Part shown: positions 1-47,643 of the stretch, in pieces | How positions within the stretch are numbered: the first letter of the stretch is position 1 | Layout of the letters: every line of letters starts with the position of its first letter | Assembly: GCA_012295275.1 (NCBI GenBank) | Contig: CM022673.1 | Location: forward strand, 5,661,811-5,725,810 | Reading direction: 5' to 3' | Length of the DNA stretch: 64,000 bases | Origin: Chrysomallon squamiferum | Taxonomy: Eukaryota; Mollusca; Gastropoda; Neomphalida; Peltospiridae | The notes under the pieces: model-generated | What the model saw: only the letters and a program-made list of their open reading frames with translations | Database searches by the model: none | What the model was told of the DNA's origin: nothing | Program-made: the position numbers and the translations under genes

Positions 1-535
1 TATTTTATGATTAAAATACAGTTACAGTCACAAAAATAGGTAGTCATTTAAAGATGAATTTTGTTGTATTTAGTTTCATAATCGAAATGTTTTGTGAAAT
101 GGGTATGTTGTAATACAAACAAAAAAATAGTCTAAATACTTTCTGCATAATTTGTTGTGATCGTGGTTAGGAGACACTAATCTTTGCTAAGAATGAAATA
201 AAAATAAAGTTACAAAACCATAATATCTCCTTTTTTCTTCTTCAAGTGATATCAATATGTACATGTACATGTAGTCTTGTAGATAGTCTGTGCCTATTAT
301 TTTTTATCAATAATTTAACATCCATGTGTTACATGCTCACTTTTGTCATTTTAAAGAATTGTTGAGATGTTTTACATTTGGGCCTATAAGAATATGAAGT
401 TATTCAGGTTTATCCACCTTTGATATTTACATAGAAAATAAACAGAATTCTACTTTTAAGTTATTAAAAGTGTTACAACTCTAAAATAGTTTTAGGCTTT
501 TATATAATAGAATATTATTTTTAATTAGTATTATC

Positions 536-589
<54 letters not shown>

Positions 590-1115
590 TATTTTTTATT
601 TATTTTTTATAAATGTGATTGAATAAAAAAAAACTTTTGACTAAAATTTGAGCTAATAAATTATTTTAATATGTTCTTTAAAATAAAAGAAGAAAAAAGT
701 AATAATAGAAGAAAAAAAAACATTTAAAATTTTTTAAAAATAAAAATCAGGAATAAAATTTGTTACAATGTTTAAATAATTTCTTTTTGATATGTACTGT
801 TTTAAGACAAGAGATTAAGGGGGAAATTTGTGTTATTTCATTTCTTATCTTTTACAGATATTGGTAGACAGATTTTCCATTTCAGATTAGTTGAGTTTCT
901 CTTAATCTTATATTTGAAATACATTTAAATTCTTGTAGAACTATCTTCATCTATCCAGTAAATAGAAATATACTTCAAAATCAAAAGACAGTCCAGCTGG
1001 GTATATCATTAGAGAATTATTCATTATCTCATATTAATTCTTTCAGATATATATAAATATTATATATTTTCTTTTCTAAATCTTCTTTTATTCTCTCTTT
1101 CATTCATTTTCTTAG
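1..1115 (+). other. SMARCD1 intron (5' part outside window)
   Basis: AT-rich sequence with a (TTA)n run at about 535-590 and A/T-tracts. No supported coding; ends in a pyrimidine-rich acceptor before 1116. Confidence 0.5.
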
Positions 1116-24008
<22,893 letters not shown>

Positions 24009-25195
24009 ATTAGATTTTAACTGATTATAAAAACTGGATTTGTTCAATTTTTTTTTTTTGGAACCATCCCCAAAAAAAAATCCCACAATACTATAGTAAT
24101 ATAATCGTGAAGCTATCAAAGTGAAACATTTTTGTTGTTGTTGAATAATAATGAAAAAGTAAAGGAAGCTATCACTGAAGGTATAAAAGAGAATTCTGAA
24201 ACAGGTGCACAAATCATGTCTATCTATAGGGTGTGGACAAATTTAAAACTGAATGCACTCAATCTAGGATGTTACAGGGTGGTAAAAAAAACACCAATGG
24301 ATATTTTTTTTTTTTTTTTTTTTTTTCAGAAATATTATCAAATGCTATCAGAACTATAGCAAGCATTTTTGGTATTAAGACACCCACCCAAGCTAAAACA
24401 GTAACCAAAATGTTTGTTTTGGGGGGAAATTGGCAGCAAATATTGAATGAAAATACAAAAGGATTAGATCTGCAACACCAAAATATACCTGTTCTTCTGA
24501 ATGTTTTCAAATTGCAGAAAAGACGCTGAATAAAAAATAAAAAATGTAAACCCTCTGAAATAAGTCAATCAGCAGAAAATTATCAGTTAACAGATAAATA
24601 AGAACAAATTAGAATTACACTTAAGTACAAATATGTCAGTGTTAGAGAGACTGAGTTTTATTATTAAGAAATGTTTTAAGACATGGCAGCAAAAAATGGT
24701 TTAAAAAATTATATTTTGTTTAAAGCCAAACATAGACCCGGATTTCAGCTGATGTAATATCATTATTATCACCTACAATCATTTTAATATCATCATTCTT
24801 TTTGTACATTTGTTTTCGTTACCTGTCCAATCTGTTATTATTATCAGGTTTTTTTTTGGTTGTTACTTTATTTTATTTTTTTTTTTTTATTTACTTTATT
24901 TTTTAGTGTTTTAAACATTATTTGTTTCATGTACATCACATATATAGCATGTATGTGTCCTCCTTTTTTTCTTTTTTTTTAAATGATTTGATTGTGTTTC
25001 ATATACGTTTTGTATTTTGTAACAAATTCATCACATATACATCATTTTACTTTTGTCACATAGCATAAGTGAAATACATTCATATCTACATAAATGTTAA
25101 CACTGTGTAAATTTATACTTCTTTCATGCATGTGGGACATCAGTCAAAAGTCATCAATGTTCATTTTGAAAATAAACTCTTTGAGTACAAATTTG
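24009..25195 (+). other. Probable SMARCD1 3' UTR with polyadenylation signal
   Basis: The stretch follows the BAF60 stop codon and contains no further splice sites or conserved coding. AATAAA lies at 25171-25176, followed by a T-rich stretch, so cleavage near 25190-25200 is plausible. Small open frames here are short, low in complexity and unlike any family I know. Confidence 0.4.
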
Positions 25196-28100
25196 TTTTT
25201 TTCTTTAATTATGACTTTCTTATTTCCAAAATGTTTTAAATTGCCAAAACCATGTGGTTTGAGTTGAACTGTTTCTTTTAGTTTTTTAACACACCACACT
25301 TTCTCTCTACCATTTGTTCAAAAACGATGGCCAACACAATCTTCACGAAAAAAAATTCATAATCGAATACTTTCTTACATAACATATTAAATAAAAGTAT
25401 GACTATAAATGTCCATACATTATTCATAAACGGTTATTGATATTAATTTGCACTTTCAAATTAAAAAAAAATATTTTACAATAAATATAAGATATTTAAC
25501 ATTTAACACTACTTCCCCCACATTTTATAATCAGGGTAGACAACTCTGTAAACATTTGCCACAGCTACAAGCTAGCCACGAGACTGAGACTAAGTAGCTC
25601 AGTATCATATACAAACTTTTCATAATAGCATTTCTTACAAATTAACTTTCTGTTTCTCTCTCTGATTCACAGATGCAGTGTAACAACTATTTTATAAAAT
25701 TTACTTTATTTTGTTTTTGTTTATAAACACAATTCTTCAACCTACACAGCAGTTAGTGTATGTTTGTATTTATCTTTTTTTCAAATGTGAAACAGTTGGC
25801 TATCCCTGTTGTAAATGATTCATTTACACAATACCTCTGGTTTATTTTCATTGAATAAACAACAATTTAAGTAAACCTTATTTATTACATATAGTTTCAT
25901 TAACAGTAAAATATTACAGAGGCCCACAAATATTAAAATCAATAGTAATTGCAATGTTCATTGTAAAATTTCCATGCATCATATTGATATAAATCATTAA
26001 TAATTTTTAAAATAAAAACTATGTACACAACAGTTCCAATGTATGGTATTTCTGAAAACAATGCACAAAAAAAAAAAAAAAAGCTCATTTATATTAAATG
26101 TAAAATATATTGCTCTGAAATGATCTGTAATTTTTATTTTTGCATAAATTTTCATACTTCATTTAACAATTCATTTTATCATTCAGTTATTTATTTTTTA
26201 ACCCACACATATCAATAGCAAAAAAAAAAAATAATAATAATAAAAAAAATTATATAAAAAAAAAAATTCAATAATAAAAAATAATAATATAAATAAAATA
26301 ATAATAACTAATAATAATAATAGTAATAATAAGAATTACATTTTTTCATCTAATTAAATTTTCTTGAGAAATGTGACAACTAAACACGTACAAAATATCC
26401 ACAGATTAATGAAGATATAAAAGTTCCCATTCAGACTGAATATATCAACAAATGAGAGAAAACATCTGAGATTCAATATGATGAACATACAGATTTTAAT
26501 AATTACAGATGACAGTGTTTGTTATGAGAAGAATTATGTTATTATACCCATTTTTCAACTGAATAAAAACAAAAATCACAAGTAAAAGATTTTCTGCTAA
26601 CCTATAAAATGAATTTATTTTCTCTCTCATTTGTGCTTCTTCTTGGCTATGTTATGGATTTTAGTACCATCTTTGATCATAAGAGATTTGTACTTTAATA
26701 AGATTATGCTGCAGCACATGCACTTTAACTGGGTTGTTAATAAAGAACTCACAACTGAAAAATCGAGATGCATATATGTATATATGTATGTATGTATATA
26801 TGTATGTATATATATATACACATACATCTTGATTGTCACTGGAATGTAATCTGGCCATCAATAACCACCGAAACATTTTAATTTTTAAAAATGCACCGAT
26901 AAATTACACCTCAATTACAGGCTAAAAAAAATTATATTGATATAGATCTGATTATGCAACAAAATTTCTCTTAAGTATCAAAATAACAAAAACTTTATTT
27001 ACTGAACAAGCAGGAACAGGGGGAAAAAAAATAGTTTGGTACAAGTATTTAATTAATTTCTGCAGCATACAGATAATTCAATGGGCTTTACACTGCATAG
27101 AAAAAACAATTTGTTTGCAAAGGTTATAATTAATACTTGTCAGTAAAACTTTAACACAATATTTTATATAAATGAAATGAGGACAGCTTATATATCTGTA
27201 TATATCTATACATAGACTGGTCTCATTTCCCCAGTCTTGAATAAACCTTGGACAAAAATGAAGGCTGTACAGCATACACAAATGCATAATTGATCTTGTT
27301 AAAATACACACCCTGTCTGGCAACATTTGATTTGAATGAATTAATCTTTATTTTTAAAAAAAGTATCTATGTGGTTTGTGAAAAGTGACTTTTATTTTTG
27401 TTGGGAATGTCTAGACATCACGATTTCTTTTGAAAACATTCTATTTATATGCAAATTAAGTGTTTACTGTCCAAGGTCATTTCAAAGTGGAGAGAGGACT
27501 ATACAAACATATTTTATTTTTATTATTATTTTTTTTTTTCAAACTGTATATATACAATTTAAGAAAAAGAAAAGAATATATAAATACAATTTAAGAAATG
27601 ATAGTAAGCTATTTAACATATATAAACTTGCATACTATTCCATTAATTATAATAACAAAAACATTAGCTGATTCCAGACTAGCTTGATAAAAGTCAAAAT
27701 AATATTATATATTATTTCTGTATTTATTTACATTAAATTTTATGTCATAAGTAAACACTGGAATGTTTGAAAAATGGATTTCGTTGTCAAATTGCCTTAA
27801 CGGTTTTTAAAATTTATATAATATATCAATAAATATTTTCTTAAGTACATTTTTTACACATATGCAACAAACTTGTCTATGTATTTTTTTCTATTCCAAT
27901 AACACAGCTTCAATAAAGAACACCCCTCCTGTCTATGGGAAAGTGAATGTAACAGACTGAATACTGCTAATGAAAAAACATAGCAACTTTTGTCTGAAGA
28001 CAATGTTTCTGAAATAACAAATTTATAATCAAAGACAGAATATTCATTGCTGCTCTGAATAAACAAAACAAACTTTAAATTCAATGTCCTGGTGTAGCTG

Positions 28101-28765
28101 TAACTTTAAAGGAATATTTTAAATACATAATTTTTTTAAAGAAATTATATGTGAAAATACATTTAACTAAATAAATAAAAAAATATCATAATAATAATAA
28201 TAATAATAAAAGCCAGCTCCCCAAAAAACTACAAAAAGACACATATGGATTTCTGTATTTTCAGTACATAACAAATATAACAAGCTAATTAACTAAATAT
28301 ATTAACATGTTATTTTAATGTAGTAATCAGTAAATTAATAATATATTAATAAAAAAATATGTTAATAAATATGTATAACAGGTTCAGAAAATAATTAACA
28401 AAACAAAAATACAACAAATTTTTGAATCAAAAGGGTCTTAAAGGATTATAATTCATAACACAGTAAAATGTAATTTTAACAAAATATTTCAATTTTAAAA
28501 CAAAATGATAATTAAAAATAATTTCAAATCAACAGTGTGACACTATACTAATCTTAACAATTAAGTGTATTTTTAAAAGAAATTGTAATATAATGTTAAG
28601 TAGAGTATTAATATAAAATTTAAAAAAAACTAATTCTTTGTGTAAGTACATGCCTACAGAAAATATTAAAAATATTAATAATTCTGTAAACTGCAGATGG
28701 ATTTTTAATACAAATTAATAAGTAAATAAATATATAATACAATAAAATAAAAAAGTAAAATGATG

Positions 28766-28828
<63 letters not shown>

Positions 28829-29516
28829 TAATAATAAATAATAATAATTATAAATTTAAATTTTTAATTTTTTTTTTTATTGCTTATCTATTTTAAAAAT
28901 ATGTTGATAAAAATTTGGCAAGGATACCAAGATGCATCTTGATTAAAGAATTCACTGACTATTTTACATATAAAAAAAAATGATAACTACATTACAGTAT
29001 TTACTAAAACTAATTTTAGCACCTAAATTCAACATAAAATGATGGAATGCAGTTTACACAAGAAGCTGAAAACCCTGGAGCTTATTTTGATAAACTTATA
29101 TCATCCACATAACAGACACTTTCAACATCATCTCTCTGTTGATATGTGTTTATAATGTAGTTTAATACTTGCTCATGAAAATAAATGTGCTGAAACAAGC
29201 AAATATTGGTTTACCAATCATTACTCAACAGGACACTTATATTCAATACCCCATTTAAATAATTTTGTATCAGTTTTTTCAAAGAAATATTTGGAATGTA
29301 TCTAGTACATGAGAAAATGTATTATACCAATGAGGTAAATTGAAAAATGTCATTATTAATAACCTCTGTAAAATGAATTTGCATCTATCTGCAATATATA
29401 TTGAATAAAAAAACACAAAAAAGTATTGTAACATTTTCGTTTTCAGTTGTCAAGTTAATGTGAAAGGTCACAAATTTTATTTTATTTTTTCAATTATATA
29501 TATTTATTCTGTTAAT

Positions 29517-29549
<33 letters not shown>

Positions 29550-31281
29550 CACAATTTTCATTACATTAATGAAAAGACATGGAATCATTTATAACTCATG
29601 ATCTGAACACTGAACTACAGCTACTAACATTAATCTATTTCACAAACAAATTAAATATTACTTGACTTGAACTGTGAAACTGCAGCTATTCGTAACTTGA
29701 ACAAAATTACTATAGTTCCTGATTGGCACATGATGCTTCTACAAATTTCTGACTTCTACATTAAACATTTGTTTCATGACTTGTAAATACAAACACTACA
29801 TTTGCTGACTAGCATGCTCAAACATTAAATGTTTCTGACAAAGTGATAAAACTGGTTTGTAACCTAACGACAAAACTGAAGCTTGTAGATTTTGTAACGT
29901 AACAGTTCTTGACTTGTACACAGTGCTATTTCACAAGAAAATACAATTATTATGATTTGTACAAGTGAAGGAATCAGGCATTTTTCCCAACTCATACTAC
30001 AAACTATATCTGTTCATCATACAGTTCACAATTCTACTTTGATCATTCTTCTTTTCAGCGTCAGAAATAATTTTTTTGAAAAATCTCTCAAAACTTTCTA
30101 TGAAAAAGGAGTAAGCAAAATCATATTCTCTATAATGTCTTTACATAACCTGAAAACTTTCTCAAGTTCATAACTCTCAAATGTTTAATCTATAACACCA
30201 CTGAAATTCAAAACATTGCATTAAAAAACATCAACAATCAAAAGACCAAAATTATGCATATAAAACAGCAGAGTTTATTTATTTACAAAGGTGATAAAAA
30301 CCCACATATGAGACAGCGTGAAAAAGAATTAAATCCAGAAGTCAGACATATATGATGAAACACCATAGGAAAAAAAAGGTGTATTCACACAGTCTAATTT
30401 CTACTAACCAAATATGAATCACATAATCACAAAAACAAATAATAAGACCGAAGAATATAGAAAAATATTTGAAGATCCCATTTCAGAGACAAAGGCTGCC
30501 CCTCCAAAAAACACACCCAGCCTCTTGAAATGTTAAATATATGAAGTAAAGGCACTGTTCATACTGTCCAATTTATAGAAACTACATCTGAGACAATATA
30601 AAGAAACAAATAAATTAAGTAATCATAATATGACAAAGATGACTTTTAAACAATACAAAACGAAATCCAGCTGCACTTCACAAATAAAGAAAAAACATTT
30701 CTGACATTAATGTTTGACACAGAATTAAAAGAAAAATATTAAGAGAAAATCAATTTATAATCAATTTATGGCTGATTACAATATTTTTTGCTTTTAATGC
30801 TTTAAGTACTTATATATTAAGATATATTAAAGTATTTAGGTTAAAATTTACCATAACATTTTGAACAGATTTCTAAAACCTGCAAAAACTTTTGTTAGAA
30901 AAACATTAAATTATTTTTAAAAAATTATTATTAATTTTTGAATTCACCATTTAATAACTGAAACATAAAATTTAAAAAAACAGCACAATTACATTTTATA
31001 TAAATATCACACACAATTATTATTTTGTTACTGGCTACCAAACTTTATGTTGTAATAAAGTACAACAACAACAATAACAACATAACAAGACTGTTGTTAT
31101 TCAGTGGGGCTGGAATTTACCTTTTCTTTCATTGCTGCTTATTTAGAAATTGAAAAACTATATACCTACAATAAACACCGTAAAAGCTAAAATTGAACCC
31201 ACAAATAATGCATGAATAGCAGAGAGCTATAATAAATAAATGACTAAATGCTTAAATAAACGTGTTGCTAGTGATGATGTG
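25196..31281. other. Convergent intergenic/3'UTR region
   Basis: About 6 kb between the SMARCD1 polyadenylation signal and the GALNT stop. I find no conserved coding on either strand; open frames are short and low in complexity. Part of 26-31 kb may be a long GALNT 3'UTR (minus-strand AATAAA, e.g. TTTATT at about 30273), but the end cannot be placed. An (AAT)n run lies at 28766-28850 and a T-tract at 29519-29546. Confidence 0.5.
28766..28850 (+). repeat. (AAT)n microsatellite
   Basis: About 25 units with minor breaks in the convergent intergenic region. Confidence 0.9.
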
Positions 31282-40369
<9,088 letters not shown>

Positions 40370-40765
40370 TTTTCTGAGTCTGTTCTATGCATAAAAAAGA
40401 AAATTAGAACGTCCTGTTAAAACTAACTGAAGTCTCAAACTTCTATCAGAAATTGTTTAACGTACACAATAAAGGTAGATCACTCTAATATTTGAAACAC
40501 GATTCTCCTGTAACTCAGTCTTTTAAATGATTTTGTTTACTGAACTTTTCGTCATTTAAAGAAACAACAAAACAGAGATAAATATTTTTAATTTTGTGTT
40601 TTGATGTAGTATCTTCTGTAAATGCACACTGCACATTACAATATAGCGATATAGCGGAAGATTAGATTATTATTTCACGTTCCAAAACTTTTTCTGGATA
40701 ATCTGCATATTGGTCAAGCAGCGTTAAATTATTTTATAAACACTGAAGAAACAGAAATAAAATAT

Positions 40766-40768
<3 letters not shown>

Positions 40769-40838
<70 letters not shown>
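40769..40838 (+). repeat. (GA)n microsatellite
   Basis: About 35 GA units in the divergent GALNT/GH105 upstream region. Confidence 0.95.
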
Positions 40839-40842
<4 letters not shown>

Positions 40843-41194
40843 AATAATTAATACAAGGTTTGCATCATAATCCTAATTAATTCTTCAATCAAAATACATA
40901 GTAAATTCTATCTTGATAGTTGGGAAATATCTGACTAAATTAAGTACTTAACCTTGATCTTTTCGAATTATCAAAAAAAAAAAAAAACCGATTAGACGGA
41001 GGTCTTTATCTCCAACGAATAATCATTACCGTAAATTTTCAATAAATACAGTTAAATAATTATCTGCTATTTTAGCCACCGAGTAAGCAACAGTAATGAT
41101 AATAATAATAATAACAACAATAGTCATTTTAAAGAACTTCAAACATTTATTATTAACAAACAATTAATATGAGATATACATAATGTTTTACTAA

Positions 41195-41222
41195 ATTTTA
41201 ATAATAATAATAATAATAATAA

Positions 41223-41253
<31 letters not shown>

Positions 41254-41262
41254 AAGAAGAAA
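41195..41262 (+). repeat. (AAT)n joined to (AAG)n
   Basis: Two trinucleotide runs back to back upstream of the GH105-like gene. Confidence 0.9.
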
Positions 41263-41536
41263 ACAACAATAACAACAACATCAAAAACAACAATTTTAAA
41301 ACATATTGTTCTGTGTCTTTGGGTTTATTAGGCATGTTATTTTCACCTGTGTCACACATTATTTATTTAAAAAATCAGCTAGAATGGATGTAGAAGAAAG
41401 AAAGAAAAAAACAAAACAAAACGAATCTGACATTAGTAGATCGATATAGTAGTATATAAATTTACTAACAAATTTTGTACACACACATTACACTCATACC
41501 AACACTTACTGACTTTGCTGTCGTTGTTGTATTAAC

Positions 41537-41650
41537 TGGAGTAGTAGTAGTGGTAGTAGTAACAGTACTAGTACCAGTACTGGAGTAGTATTAATAGCAG
41601 CAGCAGCAGTAGCAGTAATAGCAGCAGTAGTAGTATCAATAGTGGTATCA
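41537..41650 (+). repeat. AGT/AGC-rich trinucleotide stretch
   Basis: Mixed AGT, AGC and GTA units with two 10-bp palindromes, about 240-350 bases before the GH105 ATG. Confidence 0.75.
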
Positions 41651-41885
41651 GCTGCAGTAGCGAATGTAGTTGTGGTTCGTGGTCCAACATCATTTCATCG
41701 GGTAATTAACAAAATTACCGAAGGCTGAATGATTTGAAAAAAAAATAATGCTTCCATACTGCATACTGGAAAGAATATTTTATTATTCTGACAAGTATAT
41801 TCTTATAGGTATATTTATTTATATATTTATTTATTTATTTATATTTATTATTATTTTTTCACCTCAGATATATTCTGTATTACAG

Positions 41886-44206
<2,321 letters not shown>

Positions 44207-44885
44207 CAGGGTTTGGAGGAAAAGGCACAAATTTTGATTTAAAAGACATTTATTCATGACGCTACATGGCATAATAATACTAATTAATTTGTTTGTTTCT
44301 TTGTTTATTGTTATTTTGAAAAATAGAAATGATTAATTAATTAATTTGTTTCTTTATTATTGATTTTGTGATTCATCTGGCATTATTCATGAATTTTTTA
44401 TTTATTTATTTATTTTATTTAAATTTACGAACAACATTCTCGGGTGCCGCAGAATAGTAGGCCAATCTTAACAAATAATTTAATTTATTCTTTTCTTATT
44501 TTTCATTTTTCTTTCTTTCTTTTTGTCAAGTAATAAACAAAATCAGCTGAACATTATTTAAGCATTTACAATTAAACAGTTACTAAAAAAAACCCAGCTC
44601 AGTACTCAATTTTCGAGTCCGCAGTTAGGGTCTGTCCGAAATAAGGACGGATTATAATATTAACCAACTGACTTGAAATAGACGTTCAAATGTCTCCGTT
44701 TGCTTCAAAATGATTAACCATTTCAGGATGTAGATATGTACATATTGTATCGTTTGTCATATTTTAATTTTATTACTATTGTTTAAGTGAGAATTTATAA
44801 AACAGATAAAAAAATAATGTAGACAGTCGAACTGTGAAAAACGCAGACGATAAGAATTAAGAAGAGAAGTTGAAACTTAGAACAG
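44207..44885 (+). other. Intergenic, GH105 3' end and P4HA copy A upstream region
   Basis: The AT-rich GH105 3' flank is followed by the copy A leader. The segment near 44850-44885 is similar to 51020-51079 upstream of copy B. AATAAA candidates occur (for example about 44532). Confidence 0.4.
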
Positions 44886-45137
44886 GCAAGTTGAACATAT
44901 TTATCACAAATTAGCATCTCCTAGGAAAATGTCGAAAGTTATTATTTTTATTTGTTTTCTCCACCGGTAAAGTTTCTTTCTAAACACCGAAATATATATA
45001 TTTTTTTAAATATGGTTCAATGTCGTAGAAGAAACCATAAAGAGCCGAAAAATGACGTTAAAACTTTTAATAAAAATAAAGACATGTTTACTTGTGATAA
45101 TATAATCTTTCTTCATCCTCTTCTTTTCTTAATGCAG
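44886..45137 (+). other. Candidate GC-AG intron in the 5'UTR of P4HA copy A
   Basis: A CAG|GCAAGT donor, the strong form used by GC-AG introns, is at 44883-44891. A pyrimidine-rich tract ending in AG at 45136-45137 lies 38 bases before the ATG. Copy B has the same CAG|GCAAGT within a homologous block and the same pyrimidine-AG position. Copy A also has a GT candidate (GTAAAG at 44967), which copy B lacks. RNA evidence is absent. Confidence 0.45.
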
Positions 45138-45175
45138 AAATACATGAAACAAAATGTAAAACAAAACGGCTGAAA

Positions 45176-46777
45176 ATGACCACCAAATCGCTGATTCTGT
45201 TAATATTTGGTATAATTACCACTTTGCACGCCGAATTATTTACATCAGTGGAACATTTAGAGAATTCGGTACATGTCGAAAATTCGATGATTAAAATACT
45301 GAACCTTTATACAAAAAGCTTTAACAGTGGAAAACAACGGGAAAAGTTCAAATCAATTATAGAAAAGATGGAAAATCATAATTCAAATGCCATGAAGAAT
45401 CCGTACTATTACATAGCTAACCCAATAGGTGCATTTTTGTTTGTTAAACGTTTTACTTTAGACTGGGATCGAGTAGTTGATAATATACTTAAGTCTGTTC
45501 GGATGTCACAAGATCTTCAAAATGAGGTGGACATTTTACGTCAAAACCTCCCCAACTATGAAGATCTGGAAGGTGTAGTTGAATCAATGTTTCGAGTTCA
45601 AGACACATACCAGTTAAACACAACACACATTGCAGAAGGTTACATCAACGGACACTACATTCATCCACTCTCGGCAGAAGACTGTTTTCATTTAGGTCGG
45701 CTTGCTTATAGAAATAAAGATTATTATCACACGCACTTATGGATGAAGACTGCTCTTGAAAGAGTGCAGAATGAAGCGAACAAAACCATCAGTCGACTGA
45801 AGATTTTAAAATATTTTATCAACGCTACCAGAAAACAGGGTAACATCAGACATGCCTTGTCACTCACAAACGAAATACTGAAGATAAATCCGAGACATAA
45901 GCAAGGCTTGAAATACAAATCTTATTTTGAAGAAAAGATTAATAAGATACAAAAACAAACAGGATTTGAACCAGGAGAAGCAGTTCCCATCAAAAACGAG
46001 CGAATTTTACCAGAATACAAACAGTCCGATACATTTCGAAATTATGAATCTCTGTGTCGAGGTGAAGAACTAAAAATGCAAGATACGGCTGTTTTAAGAT
46101 GTCGTTACCATAACAACAACGATCACCCGCTTTTAATTATTCAACCTGCAAAAGAAGAAGAGCTACACCTGCACCCTAAAGTCGTCGTCTATCACGACTT
46201 TATCAGTGACACTGAAATCGACGTCATCAAATCTCTCTCGATTACAAATTTGGTCAGATCCCTTATACTTAATGACGAAACTGAAAAATCGGAACCTGTG
46301 TCATACAGAATTTCTAAACATGCTTGGATAAACCAGTATGAGAACTCGGCTGTTGATAGAATGTCCAGAAGAATCGAAGCTATAACAGGTCTGACAATGG
46401 ACACTGCAGAGTCACTGCAAGTAGCGAATTACGGAGTAGGAGGGCAATACGAACAGCATTACGATTTCGCCAGGGAGAACGAGGAAGAATTTTTTAAAAC
46501 TTTAGAAGGAGGGAACAGAATAGCTACGTGGCTCAACTATATGAGTGATGTACCTGAAGGAGGGGCCACTGTGTTTCCTTTGCTTGGTGTCAAGATATCG
46601 CCACAGAAGGGTGCGGCAGCATTTTGGTATAATTTGTACAGAAATGGAAAAGGAATAGATGACGTGATTCATGCTGCTTGTCCAGTTGCTATAGGTTCTA
46701 AGTGGGTTTCTTCCAAATGGTTGAATGTACGAGGCCAAGAATATAGACGACCTTGTTCTGTAAATCCTAGGCTGTAG
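45176..46777 (+). CDS. P4HA: Prolyl 4-hydroxylase alpha subunit, coding-intronless copy A
   Basis: ER-lumen 2-oxoglutarate/Fe(II) dioxygenase that hydroxylates proline in collagen-like chains, normally as a tetramer with PDI. There is one open frame of 533 residues. It has a signal peptide (hydrophobic core ILLIFGIITTLHA, likely cleavage before ELFTS), an N-terminal dimerisation region and a TPR-type peptide-binding domain (about 165-260, SAEDCFHLGRLAYRNKDYY). The C-terminal dioxygenase domain has iron ligands His428, Asp430 (QHYDF) and His499 (VIHAACPV), and Lys509 (GSKW) for 2-oxoglutarate. The 71- and 10-residue spacings equal those of human P4HA1. Vertebrate P4HA genes have many introns; this coding region has none, which points to an old retrocopy. 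The upstream sequence suggests a 5'UTR intron (separate entry). Two damaged relatives lie 6 and 10 kb downstream. The frame is intact and all ligands are kept, so it is probably functional. Confidence 0.95.
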   Translation: MTTKSLILLIFGIITTLHAELFTSVEHLENSVHVENSMIKILNLYTKSFNSGKQREKFKSIIEKMENHNSNAMKNPYYYIANPIGAFLFVKRFTLDWDRVVDNILKSVRMSQDLQNEVDILRQNLPNYEDLEGVVESMFRVQDTYQLNTTHIAEGYINGHYIHPLSAEDCFHLGRLAYRNKDYYHTHLWMKTALERVQNEANKTISRLKILKYFINATRKQGNIRHALSLTNEILKINPRHKQGLKYKSYFEEKINKIQKQTGFEPGEAVPIKNERILPEYKQSDTFRNYESLCRGEELKMQDTAVLRCRYHNNNDHPLLIIQPAKEEELHLHPKVVVYHDFISDTEIDVIKSLSITNLVRSLILNDETEKSEPVSYRISKHAWINQYENSAVDRMSRRIEAITGLTMDTAESLQVANYGVGGQYEQHYDFARENEEEFFKTLEGGNRIATWLNYMSDVPEGGATVFPLLGVKISPQKGAAAFWYNLYRNGKGIDDVIHAACPVAIGSKWVSSKWLNVRGQEYRRPCSVNPRL

Positions 46778-47643
46778 AGCTGCGCTAATTGTATTTTTAA
46801 GATAAGTGTACAATTAAAATATTAGTTAATGAATTATGGTTTTGATCCTTTTTGAATTTTTGAATTCTTAGCAAGTTGAGATAAGTACTTCGTGGCAATC
46901 ATGGCAATAGACAGATTAGTACTCGACCTGTCTACGTTGATTTTCATCATAGCAAGATAACCTAAATGTAATCTGAAAGTTCACCATCAAGTTCTTTTAA
47001 ATCTGCACAGTTATAGCAATTAAATAAAACCATCAAAGATACAAATACTGATTCTTTACAAAATAAAATAAATACTTTGCTAAATCTTATTCACACCAGC
47101 GAAAGGAATTCTGTCAGCTGTCACGACAGAGTGTTGTGAAAATTTAACCAGTGTATTATAATCAAATATTAGATCTTTAAATTCGTGATCTTCTGTTGCT
47201 AAAAAAACACCTCTGAGACATATTTGATGGATGTAGTAGGGGAATAAGAGAAAACAAAAATAAAACATTAATAATGCAAAAAATAAATAAAAATGTGATT
47301 TTCTTTAGCTACTAATTATTATTTTAAAATAAATAAATAAATAAATAAATCTACCATAGACTTCCCTTCCTCCCCATTAAATGAAAAGAGTATTCATCAA
47401 AAAAAAGGTGACACTCCCAGCTCGTTTCGCCCTCAGAAAAGGAGGTGTGATTCGTTCTCGTGGTCTTGGTCATTTGTCTGTGTTACGTGATAATGATAAC
47501 AACAACAACAACAACAAATTCGTTTGTTTTTTTTGTGTGTTTTTTTAGAAACCCACAAACAAACACCATCACAAAAAAAAAAAAAAAAAAAAAATATATA
47601 TATATAAATATATAAAAATCATAAATGAAAACAAAGAAAGCAT
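46778..47643. other. Convergent intergenic region between P4HA copy A and the SDR gene
   Basis: No gene seen. AATAAA occurs at about 47022 on the plus strand after copy A. AAT/AAC-type simple repeats and an A-tract lie at 47572-47594. Confidence 0.45.

Larger units (their letters stand above)
40370..41885. other. Divergent intergenic region between GALNT and the GH105-like gene
   Basis: A 1.5 kb shared upstream region. It holds (GA)n, (AAT)n/(AAG)n and an AGT/AGC-rich stretch, and short palindromes GTACTAGTAC and CCAGTACTGG near 41565-41585. No clear TATA or initiator. The acceptor-like AG at 41884-41885 suggests a 5'UTR exon lies here. Confidence 0.45.

Noticed and set aside
24132-24529. 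Overlapping frames after the SMARCD1 stop
   Set aside because: Lie in the probable 3'UTR, open in several frames and on both strands, no recognisable domain.
26627-26876. Tyr/Ile/Thr-rich frames on both strands
   Set aside because: Driven by a TATG/TATA repeat at 26770-26825.
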